Shown here: positions 56,516 to 64,000 of the stretch, piece by piece
Numbering within the stretch: the stretch's first letter is position 1
How the letters are laid out: every line of letters starts with the position of its first letter
NCBI RefSeq assembly: GCF_034190915.1
Contig: NW_026947514.1
Span: 7,724,201 to 7,788,200 of the forward strand
DNA: 64,000 nucleotides
From: Cavia porcellus
Taxonomy: Eukaryota; Chordata; Mammalia; Rodentia; Caviidae
Direction of reading: 5' to 3'
The notes under the pieces: model-generated
Told to the model about the DNA's origin: nothing
Database searches by the model: none
Seen by the model: the letters and a program-made list of their open reading frames with translations, nothing else
Made by a program: the position numbers and the translations under genes

Positions 56516-56713
56516 AAACAGTTTGAAGGGTCGGCTGAGGAGTGTCAGCTTAAGGTACGTGTAGATCGTCAGACCTTGGCAGATTTGTCCAGTTTGGAAA
56601 GTGACTGAGATGGATAGTTGGGGTGTCTGAAGAGGCGGCACCTTCATCGGTATAACCGCTGTAACGCGGTGGGGGCTGGGGTGGGCATCTGCAGGTGGGG
56701 TGGTGATAGTTAC

Positions 56714-56863
56714 CAGGAGCCCTCTGCTCTGCTTGTACTCTTTGAGGACGATGTTCACATTTTCCACAAATCCAGCCTGCGCCACCCACCGGATGTTGAA
56801 GTTCTCCTTCACGAAGAGCGACTCCATCCTCAGGTTGACCAGCAGGTGGTCTATGCTGTCTTG
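56714..56863 (-). CDS. AK7: AK7 exon: linker before kinase core
   Basis: 150 bases (50 codons) from [20 protein letters not shown] to [14 protein letters not shown], donor GTAACT. The acceptor's polypyrimidine tract is a pure run of 13 cytosines right before AG. Confidence 0.96.
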
Positions 56864-57292
56864 CTGGGGGGGGGGGGGAATGACGGGTTTGTCACTGCTG
56901 CTTCCTTTCCACAGTCTGAAGTGACCGGGAGCACTACGGTGAGCACGGCAGGCAAGGCTGCTCACTGAGGACGGAAGTCGGGCCAGTGCAAGGGGATTGC
57001 GATTCTATCCGGATATTCTTTTTGCCTTTCCTTTTCTCCGTGCTGGGCATGCCAGCCAGCATCCACCCCTGAGCTACACCCCTGGCCCTTTTTAAAAACA
57101 CACATAACTCCTGCTCTTTGAATAACGCAGGACCATGGTTCAGTATCCCCTCTCCCCAAAAGAGCCATTATGTGCCTGTCATGGTGGCACATACCCAGAA
57201 TCCCAGCCCTCTGGGGGCGGAGGCACAGTAGAGCCTCGCTTGCGTATCTTCACAATTTTAGTGAGTCCTTGTCTCAAGACAAAATAAATAAA

Positions 57293-57446
57293 TAAGCCAG
57301 GTGTGGTGGTGCATGTGTATAATCCCAGCTCTCGGGAGGCTGAGGCGGGAGGGCTGCCCCAAGTTCAAGGCCAACCTGGATTACACAGTGAGTTCAAGGC
57401 CGGCCTGAACCATATATTGAGTCCCTGTTTTAAAAACAAAACAAGG
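57293..57446 (+). repeat. B1 SINE
   Basis: AAGCCAGGTGTGGTGGTGCA through GAGTCCCTGTTTTAAAAACA. Confidence 0.87.
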
Positions 57447-57535
57447 GTTGAGGATATAGCTCCATGGCACAGCGCCTGTCTGGCAGGCGCAAGGTCCTGA
57501 GTTTGATTTCCAGGATCAAAACAAAACAAAACAAA
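57447..57535 (+). repeat. ID-type SINE
   Basis: GGTTGAGGATATAGCTCCAT and CCTGAGTTTGATTTCCAGGA. Confidence 0.8.
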
Positions 57536-57626
57536 CTCCAGAACCAAACAAAAGAGGGAAAAAAAGGGCCAGGGATGGAGCTCATTGTGAAGGGCTGGGT
57601 TCTGTTACCAGTCACACATAGACACA

Positions 57627-57644
57627 CGCATGCGTGCGCGCACA

Positions 57645-57685
<41 letters not shown>

Positions 57686-57700
57686 ACACACACACACAAC
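57627..57700. repeat. (CA)n microsatellite
   Basis: A long alternating CA/CG-interrupted run immediately after an ID-like 3' end (57,567-57,615). Confidence 0.92.
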
Positions 57701-58033
57701 AGTGAGCACGGCAGAAAAGGTTTCCTCTGACTCCCAAATCCACCCAGCCGGTTCTGCTCCTCAGAAACAGCCTGCGGCACCTGTGATTTGCAAGAGGCTT
57801 TGCCGTCTGCAGGTCCTGGTGACAAGAGTGGGGTCCCCCCACCCCAGGAGGAGACGGGAGAGCCACACCTCCAACAGCCTTCCATACATTTCCTAGGGTT
57901 TTACACAAAAGAAACCTGAGGCTGGAGAAAGAGCAGCGGCACCACCCCAGGACATGGAGTTGGCCCCTGGCCCTTCTGATCCAAAACTCACTAACATTTA
58001 GGAAGACTTTTTAAAAAAATCTTGCATACTAAC

Positions 58034-58111
58034 GGTCAGCTCCTTGATTAGGAAAGCATTTTCTTTGGGTACTCTCTGGATCTTGCCAGGGCCAGTACTT
58101 TTACTGATGAA
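58034..58111 (-). CDS. AK7: AK7 exon: end of Rossmann-like region
   Basis: 78 bases (26 codons), acceptor TTCTTAACAG and donor GTTAGT. Encodes FISKSTGPGKIQRVPKENAF and LIKELT. Confidence 0.95.
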
Positions 58112-58189
58112 CTGTTAAGAAAAAATAGAGGCGTTACTTGGTTTACCTGTGAGAGCTTCACACACAGCTTCTGGAGGCAACGAACACTC

Positions 58190-58380
58190 ATGAGTACAGA
58201 GGCTGAAGCATCCGGAAAGCAGAGGACCGTGTGCTGAGGGCATTCCTTTATTTGTTCCCAAAATACACTGGGAAAGAGATGAATAAGGCCTGGTCCCTGC
58301 CCTTTGAGGAGCTCCCAGTTTGAAAGAGGAGACAGCTGGACACAGATAACGATCACATTATAGTTGTGCGATGTGGCAGG
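58190..58380 (+). repeat. L2 3' fragment
   Basis: AAGAGATGAATAAGGCCTGG, TCCCTGCCCTTTGAGGAGCT and AGACAGCTGGACACAGATAA fit the L2 3' end. Confidence 0.6.
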
Positions 58381-58419
58381 GGCATTCTGGCCTGTGGTCT
58401 TTTTATGTTTTTTTTAAAT

Positions 58420-58498
58420 CGGTACTGGGGATCAAACTCACGACTGTGTGCTTGCAAGCAGGCATTTATGCCGCTGAGCTAAATCCCAAGGCCCGGGG
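58420..58498 (-). repeat. ID-type SINE, minus
   Basis: GGTACTGGGGATCAAACTCA through CTGAGCTAAATCCC. Confidence 0.85.
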
Positions 58499-58516
58499 AT
58501 GTGTCTTATAACATTT

Positions 58517-58518
<2 letters not shown>

Positions 58519-58554
<36 letters not shown>

Positions 58555-58695
58555 AGACAGAGTCTCACTGCGCAATTCAGGCTGGCCTTGAATTCACTAT
58601 GTAGCCCAGGCTGGCCTTGAACTCTCAGTGATCCTCCTGCCTCAGCCTCCCAAATGCTGAGATCACAGGTGTGAGCCACCTTATCTGGCTGTGTC
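58519..58695 (-). repeat. B1 SINE, minus, with long poly-T
   Basis: About 35 T residues, then GAGACAGAGTCTCACTGCGC through AGATCACAGGTGTGAGCCAC; a young-looking copy. Confidence 0.92.
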
Positions 58696-58834
58696 ATTGT
58701 CCTCTTTGGGGCTCTTATTCTATTTTTAGATGGAAGCTGCCTTAATAGATGCTTTGAAAATAAATGTCAGTTAGGTCAGTTCTACACTTGTAATTTTGCC
58801 TGTTGACAATCTCAGTGCTTGAGACCCCTCCATT

Positions 58835-59130
58835 CTTCTGTTGAAATCCCGACCCCTCAGGGTGCTGGTGTCAAAAGTGGGGTGTGGGGAGGTGATTAGG
58901 TTCTGAGGGTAGAGTCCTGACGAATGAGATTAGTGAGAGGACAGGGAGAAGGCCAGGACTTTCACGTCCCAAGGGCCTGCACTGGTCACCAGACCTGCAA
59001 AGGCCCTGGCCTGGACTTCCCACCTCTCAGAGCTACTGTGGGATTTTGCTGCAGCAGCTGCAAGGCATTCTGGGAGTGTGGACACAAGTGGGGCAGGAGA
59101 CAGTGAGGGCGCTGAGGAAGAGGTCTGAGC
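58835..59130 (+). mobile_element. MaLR-like LTR fragment
   Basis: GTTGAAATCCCGACCCCTCA, GGTGATTAGGTTCTGAGGGT and CGAATGAGATTAGTGAGAGG resemble older MaLR LTR text. Confidence 0.55.
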
Positions 59131-59399
59131 AGCTCGGGCAGGGCAGGAGCTGGCCGCAACTGTGGCTGCAAGGCCTGGGAGGAGCGGCCCTCTCAGCTGA
59201 GGCCGGGGAAGTGGCCAGGAGACCCGGCGTGGAGACACATTTTCATGTTAAGTGTGATCAAAGTGTTCAGCGAATGCTTACAATGTTAGATTTTGGACAG
59301 TTGAGGATGCCCTGCTATGAATATGCCTCAGGTGGGCCTGTCCCTTGCAGCTCGCCCACCCCGTCATTCTTGCCATTTCCTGGAGCAGCTGGGAAGTCC

Positions 59400-59750
59400 T
59401 CTTTCAGAGGGTCTTCAGGAGGTGTGATCAAAAACATGGTGAGCACTGCTGCTGAGCGCGTTCCAGTAGCAAGGCGGGCTCGGGAAAACATGCGGGTGTG
59501 TCCTCATGCTCGCTCATCACTGAACTTGTCCCCATGTGACTTCCGGCCCTTCCCCAATGGCAAAAGAGCCATGAGAGGTCAACGTTTTGAATCAGCTGAG
59601 GACATTAAGGCGGCTGTGACCGTGACCATGCAACTAGAGACCCTCTGGACAGAGCACCTGCAGAGCTGCTGCAGGAAGTGCCGGGAAGAAGGGGACTCCT
59701 GTGTGAGGATTTTGAGGGGTTTTAACAGCAATGTGTCTTTTACTGTAATT
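59400..59750 (+). mobile_element. Possible mariner-like transposase relic
   Basis: An open stretch reads LSPCDFRPFPNGKRAMRGQR, FESAEDIKAAVTVTMQLETL and CCRKCREEGDSCVRILRG. This resembles the C-terminal end of Tc1/mariner-family transposases (a CDF..FP motif, then K-rich, GQRF, a helical stretch and a final CI.EGDY-like phrase). The catalytic DDD/E region is not recognisable upstream. The open frame extends into an LTR-like segment (from 59,046), which is probably coincidental. Clearly decayed. Confidence 0.45.
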
Positions 59751-59767
59751 AAAAAAAAAGTAACCTC

Positions 59768-59870
59768 AAGGACCTGGGATTTAGCTCAGCAGCATAAGTG
59801 CCTGCCTGGCAAGTGTGCAGTTGTGAGTTCGATCCCCAGTACATAAATAAATAAAAAACAAACAAACAAA
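59768..59870 (+). repeat. ID-type SINE
   Basis: CCTGGGATTTAGCTCAGCAG and GTGAGTTCGATCCCCAGTAC, then an AAAT/CAAA tail. Confidence 0.9.
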
Positions 59871-60136
59871 ACCCCTCACAGACACTGAGTATCTTTGTGT
59901 GACTGAGGGGCCACCTGAGCCTGGGAGTGGCCTTTCTTGTCTCTCTCCAGGTAGGTCCTGGAGAAAGGGCAGCGGGTGGGGGCTCCCCAGTGAGCCGCTG
60001 CAAATGCTGAGTTTGGGTTCGCAGTGCATCCTACTGCAGGGCGCCCGGTTTTATTAGCACAGCTAATTCCATAATGAGTGTTGAGGTAAAGGTGTGTAAG
60101 CGGCACCACCGTATGGGCTGCAGCCGGCCACCCTAC

Positions 60137-60227
60137 CTTGACCAGGTCTTCCAGGGTATTAGCGGAGTCGTCCACAGCGACCAGGTAGTGGTGCTTTGGC
60201 ACGTGGTCTATTACGTTTTGTATCACT
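60137..60227 (-). CDS. AK7: AK7 exon: Rossmann-like region
   Basis: 91 bases, acceptor CCCCCACAG and donor GTAGGG. Encodes [20 protein letters not shown] then [10 protein letters not shown], resembling the substrate-side part of an extended short-chain dehydrogenase fold. Confidence 0.96.
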
Positions 60228-60332
60228 CTGTGGGGGTGGCAGGGAAGCAGCAAAAGGGAGGTGATGATTAGAACTCCCCACTATCCAGCCCCAGTGAGCA
60301 GGCATCAGCTCTGGTATCTGTCCTGTCATTTG

Positions 60333-60357
60333 TCCATCCATCCATCCATCCATCCGT
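60333..60357. repeat. (CCAT)n microsatellite
   Basis: About six CCAT units in a degraded, reversed SINE tail. Confidence 0.85.
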
Positions 60358-60439
60358 CTATTTGTGACAGAGTTCCGTGATACAACCCAGGCTGGCTTGA
60401 AACTCACAGCCATCCTCCTGTCTCAGCCTCCCTCCCTGC

Positions 60440-61420
60440 TGGCACTGGTGTTTTGATGTCATCTCACTTAATTGTCATTGAGATGAGGGACAGAAGGAGT
60501 GAAGTGACCGTTTAGGCTGAAGGACACCTGGGCAGGCAGAGGAGTCAGCCACTGGGGAGACACTCGCCGGCCTCTGCCCTGATTTTTTTTCTTGTGCACA
60601 ACCTGCCTGGCAAGACAGCCAGCTGGGGCTTGGCCGGAGCTCGAAGGGGTGGGATGGGGTGCAGTAGTTGTCCCTGAGTGAGTCACTGCCTCTAAGAAGC
60701 TGGGCTCACGCACAGCACTCAGCACCGGGCTGCCCAGCTGGTCTCAAACTCACAATGAGGCAAGGACCGTGAGCATCTCTGAATGCTTAGCTCCAGGCCC
60801 GGATGGAGGCCAGGGCTCCAGGTTGTGACCCCATGGAGTCCTCGCCACGACAGGCCCAGGGCGTTGCTAGCGTTGCCCTCTGTATGAGCCAGAAATGCAG
60901 ACTCCGGGGCAGGAAGCCAAGTGTCCTGCGTTGGAGCGACTCAGCTGAGAGCCAGGCCGGGTGCACAGACCGAAGGATTCTGGGGAGACCCGGGTGGGGG
61001 GCGATGGGCCTGCCACAGCGGCCAGCTCCCCCACTCGATTCCCTGGTCAGTGAACTGCAGCGCACGGGCACTCATCTGGGGTTCCCTTGGGCCCGGGTGT
61101 GGCTCTGAGGTCACTTCCCAGCCCCGAAAAAGAAAAAAGTAATGAGTGGTGTTTGTTTCGTGATTTTAATTCCCCGGTTTTGGTAGTGCCGGGGTTAGAT
61201 CAGGGCCTCGTGCGTGCTCGGCCTGGCCGCTAGGCTTGTTTTATGTTATTTTCTCTGGACACATTAACTTCATGTTAACTTCTAGCTTCTTTCTTAAATA
61301 TCTGAATTTTCAAAGAAACTCTTAGGAAGGAAAAAAAATGTTACTGGAAAGGGAACCGAATCTTTCCATAGTGGAAAATTGTTCACTAACTTCTCTGTTT
61401 GGGACTAAAATGACACATTT
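60440..61420. other. AK7 intron segment, no gene seen
   Basis: Moderately G+C-rich, with no recognised repeat over most of its length. Overlapping open frames on both strands lack motifs. Confidence 0.45.
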
Positions 61421-61423
61421 TGG

Positions 61424-61506
61424 TTTTTTTTGGTACTGGGGATGGAACTCATGATCACACGCTTGCAAAGCAGGAGCTTAGGCCGCTGAGCTAACTCCCC
61501 GGCCCC
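61424..61506 (-). repeat. ID-type SINE, minus
   Basis: TTTGGTACTGGGGATGGAAC through CTAACTCCCCGGCCCC. Confidence 0.88.
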
Positions 61507-61609
61507 ACATTTTGTTTTAAAAATGTAAGACTTCTTTATATCTTTAAAACCTGGTAACCAAAGGTAAAATCTCTGCAAAAACAGAAAGGCACATTGAGTT
61601 ATTTATTTA

Positions 61610-61735
61610 TTTTGGGTTTTTTGAGACAGGGTCTCACTGTGTAGCCTGGGCTGACCTGGAACTAACAGCAGATCCTCCTGCCTCAGCCTCCTGAGTGTGG
61701 GGTTACAGGCGTGCACCATCAGGGGTGACTAGCAG
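61610..61735 (-). repeat. B1 SINE, minus
   Basis: GGTTTTTTGAGACAGGGTCT through GGGTTACAGGCGTGCACCAT. Confidence 0.87.
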
Positions 61736-61784
61736 GACATATTTTGGCCCCTCTGTCCCCACCGTCAATATTGGACTCAGAACA

Positions 61785-61789
<5 letters not shown>

Positions 61790-61815
<26 letters not shown>

Positions 61816-61962
61816 GTCTTTTTGAGACAGGATCTCACTATGCAGTTCAGGTTGGCCTTGAGCTCACTTTGTAGCCCAGGCTGGTCAAACTCTCAATGAT
61901 TCTCCTGCCTCAGCCTCCCGAGTGCTGGGATTACAGGCGTGAGCCACCAGGCCCGGCTGGAG
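61790..61962 (-). repeat. B1 SINE, minus, full length
   Basis: A long poly-T, AGTCTTTTTGAGACAGGATC through GTGAGCCACCAGGCCCGGCT. Confidence 0.93.
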
Positions 61963-61964
61963 AC

Positions 61965-62655
61965 TGATTTTTGATATGGTCGAAACTTAATTTAAAAGAT
62001 CCATCCTTAAAAACAAAAGTAACCAAGGATGCACCTGCAGTGGGGGAACCAAGCCCCTGAACCTGAGCTGTGACCCCAGGTAAGGACCCAACTTGATGGC
62101 CTGGTGTCAGGCCAGGGCGCTCTGTGAGCAGGGCTGGGCCACTCCACGGGTGCAGACGCCCAGGACCCTGCAACCTGGGCTCCTCTGCAGAAGCCCTGAA
62201 GCCATGGCTCAGCATGTGAGCAGGGGAGGAATGTTGGCCGGCCAGTGTCGAGATGATGATCTCAAGCTATCTCAGGCCCTTTGCAAAAACAGACCTTTAC
62301 TTTTCAACTCTGTGTCTGAGCCGGTACTGTACCCGTGACCACTCATGATTTGCTGTTTACCATTTACGCAAAGCTCCCGGGCATGGCTGACCCCAGCCTG
62401 CTGTGAGCCTGACGCTAGAAGGCTGTGCTGTGAGATAAAGCCAGCCTGTTTCCTCCCCGTACCTCAGCCCGCAAGCACTGGCCAGCTGCTGTCTTATCTA
62501 GACCAGCCCCTATCTGTCTCCTTTCTGGAATCTGAACTGGGGAGCCCACGTCACCGTCTCTAGCAGGGCAAAGGAGAAAGTCGTGTCCCTAATGCTGTTC
62601 ATTCCAAGCTCCGCTTTCCTAGAATTGCTCTGCCGGCCAAGTTTTTAAGAGATTC
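61965..62655. other. AK7 intron segment, unassigned
   Basis: No repeat or gene recognised. Weak L1-like or LTR-like phrases only. Confidence 0.4.
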
Positions 62656-62659
62656 ACTC

Positions 62660-62750
62660 TGGGGGCTGGTGGTGTGGCTCAGTGGTAGCACACCTGCCTA
62701 GCACGCCGGAGGCCTTGCATTCCACCTCCAGCCCCAGAACAGCAAAAATA
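62660..62750 (+). repeat. ID-type SINE variant
   Basis: GGTGTGGCTCAGTGGTAGCA and GCATTCCACCTCCAGCCCC, a diverged tRNA-like copy. Confidence 0.75.
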
Positions 62751-62849
62751 AACCAAAAAGCAGGAAGCCATGGGGCTTCCAGGTGGACGCTGTTAAATCA
62801 CATGCAAGATGGAGGTAGTAATGGTACCACTAGAACCTTCTGCATAGGG

Positions 62850-62925
62850 TTTTTGGGAAGAATAAATACCACACTCTGTGTAAGGGCCTTCGTACTGAGT
62901 AGATGCTCAATAAAGGTCAGTTTAT
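62850..62925 (+). repeat. MIR 3' fragment
   Basis: GTACTGAGTAGATGCTCAAT and AAAGGTCAG match the MIR 3' end. Confidence 0.6.
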
Positions 62926-62934
62926 ACATAGATG

Positions 62935-63082
62935 TGAGGGCAAGCGGCAAATGCCTGTCATCCCAGCACTTGGAGGCTGAGGCAGGAGGATTGCTAAGAG
63001 TTCAAGGGGAGCCTGGGTCACACTGTGAGTTCAAGGCCACCCTGAACTGCAGAATGAGACCTTGTCTGAAAAAAAATTTAAA
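62935..63082 (+). repeat. B1 SINE
   Basis: GAGGGCAAGCGGCAAATGCC through GAGACCTTGTCTGAAAAAAA. It ends about 55 bases from an AK7 splice donor. Confidence 0.82.
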
Positions 63083-63137
63083 AATACAGAAAGATCAGTG
63101 AACCACACAAGAGGTCACATTTCTGGGAGATGCTTAC

Positions 63138-63226
63138 CCTGCCAGGTCTAGAACATGAATTGTTGGAATTACATTTGTTCCATCTCCAAAAACAGGTAAC
63201 GCGGGGATCTCACCCAGCCAAGCGAG
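63138..63226 (-). CDS. AK7: AK7 exon: Rossmann-like region (first exon in window)
   Basis: 89 bases, acceptor TTTCCTGTAG and donor GTAAGC. Encodes [20 protein letters not shown] then [10 protein letters not shown], an epimerase-like segment. It starts in phase 0, so the preceding exon, beyond the right edge, should end on a full codon. Confidence 0.96.
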
Positions 63227-63229
63227 CTA

Positions 63230-64000
63230 CAGGAAAGAAAAGCAGTTGTTCATCTCAGCGGAGTGGGAGAGGGCTGCAGCTCTCACCACAGTGAAGCGAC
63301 GGGGAGGCCCGGCTGCGGAGAAATCGCCGGAGGCTTTGGAAATTGGTCCCGAGGAGGTGGGGACCCAATCCCACTTGGGATATTTTCTTTCTAGACTCCT
63401 CACTCTGAACCCCTGTATCTTCAGGGCACAGTCAGTCTGCAGACAGCCCCATCTTTCCCAGCATAGTAGAGTCCACGCGATCTGTGGACTGCACTGTGGG
63501 GTGCGACGCTGTTAATGAACCCCATGGGCACTATGCCCCCCACTTTCACACAAAACCCCGAGTCCACTGCCACTCACTAAGCAGCACCTGGCTGTACCTG
63601 GAGGAGGCGGGCGCTGGATGCTGATAAAGAACTCAAAGGAGTAAACAAGCACTTGCCCGCCTTGCGGGGACCCCTGAGGCCACACGAGTCCCCCCGCAGA
63701 CCCAGGGCCCCTCACTCCTCAAATGCAACGCAAGGAACCCGTTTCTGCTTAGAGGCCTACCTATGCTTCTCACCCACCAGTCCTGAGATTCTTTCTGCAA
63801 CAGATTAAGAACCTCCTCTGGGGCAGGGAGGCCTCTTTCTCCCCTTGGGCAACCTCCTTGGATCCCCAGTGACAGGAGAGGGAGAGGGCAGATACGGGGA
63901 GGGTGTATGTGATCAGTGCATGCTGTTTATAAATGCGGAAGCGTCACTCTGAAAGCCTTTCATATGGACCATTAATACATTTAGTCAAAGTGGCGCATGG
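63230..64000 (-). other. AK7: AK7 intron upstream of the first exon in view
   Basis: No exon or recognised repeat; the next upstream AK7 exon is not in this window. Confidence 0.55.

Larger units (their letters stand above)
34790..64000 (-). other. AK7: AK7 gene, 3' part (12 exons incl. terminal exon)
   Basis: Adenylate kinase 7 interconverts ATP + AMP and 2 ADP and is tied to motile cilia and sperm flagella; loss in humans and mice causes ciliary and flagellar defects. Twelve exons with consensus AG/GT borders join in one frame to 1,476 coding bases (492 residues) plus a stop. This is roughly the last two thirds of the about 720-residue human protein. Order: end of the N-terminal Rossmann/epimerase-like region (window residues 1-86), linker (87-136), adenylate kinase core with P-loop GPPAVGKS (144-151), an acidic insert, GFPKT, then a charged helix and a Dpy-30 dimerisation motif at the C-terminus. 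The upstream exons and the promoter lie beyond the right edge. Introns are filled with SINEs and older repeats; no antisense or nested gene was recognised. Confidence 0.97.

Noticed and set aside
57630..57730. His/Thr or Cys/Val repeat peptides in open frames.
   Set aside because: They are translations of CA/GT microsatellites.
1..64000. CRISPR arrays, operons, phage or plasmid features.
   Set aside because: The window is mammalian nuclear DNA with spliced genes and SINEs. Regularly spaced identical repeats with unique spacers were not seen.

Overview
This is vertebrate, specifically rodent, nuclear DNA. The window is crowded with 7SL-derived B1 SINEs and tRNA-derived ID-type SINEs, with ancient L2, MIR, L1 and MaLR/ERVL remnants beneath them. 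No murid B2-type SINE is evident, so a non-murid rodent (for example a beaver or kangaroo-rat lineage) is likely; that placement is inference. There are no bacterial-style operons, ribosome binding sites or CRISPR arrays.

Two ordinary host genes frame the window, both on the minus strand. At the left, a CpG-island promoter (about 5.8-7.15 kb) drives PAPOLA (poly(A) polymerase alpha). Its first coding exon supplies only eight coding bases before a GTGAGT donor, and everything to the left is PAPOLA intron 1. From about 34.8 kb to the right edge lies the 3' two thirds of AK7, the ciliary adenylate kinase 7. Twelve exons, including the terminal one, join in a consistent frame to give 492 residues: the end of the N-terminal Rossmann-like region, the adenylate kinase core with its P-loop, and a C-terminal Dpy-30 motif. 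The AK7-PAPOLA order and orientation match what I recall of human chromosome 14q32.

The most unusual locus lies between these genes, on the plus strand. A GC-rich, intronless septin reading frame (30,432-31,868, 478 residues) most resembles SEPTIN10. It is a retrogene with an intact P-loop, AKAD motif, septin unique element and coiled coil. A second copy 2.8 kb upstream (27.6-28.1 kb) is wrecked by loss of the start codon, a P-loop change and two internal deletions. Both copies share GC-box-rich 5' flanks and similar 3' flanks, so they arose by tandem duplication after retrotransposition.

The rest of the 7-34 kb interval is mostly repeats: a decayed ERV-L pol fragment with ERVL/MaLR LTRs (13.5-17.4 kb, minus), a MaLR LTR split by an ID element (17.45-17.98 kb), a fragment of L1 (about 20.7-21.2 kb) containing a long hairpin, and a nearly full-length ORF1-only L1 relative (HAL1-like, 23,564-26,740) with a recognisable target-site duplication. 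AK7 introns carry a solo LTR (41,026-41,978), another L1 fragment, L2 and MIR fragments, a possible mariner-like transposase relic (59.4-59.75 kb) and dozens of SINEs.

The window shows no new multi-gene system. The best candidates for follow-up are the preserved septin retrogene and its broken twin, and the HAL1-like element. Repeat family names are from pattern recognition, not a database search, and repeat boundaries are approximate unless a duplication or splice site fixes them.
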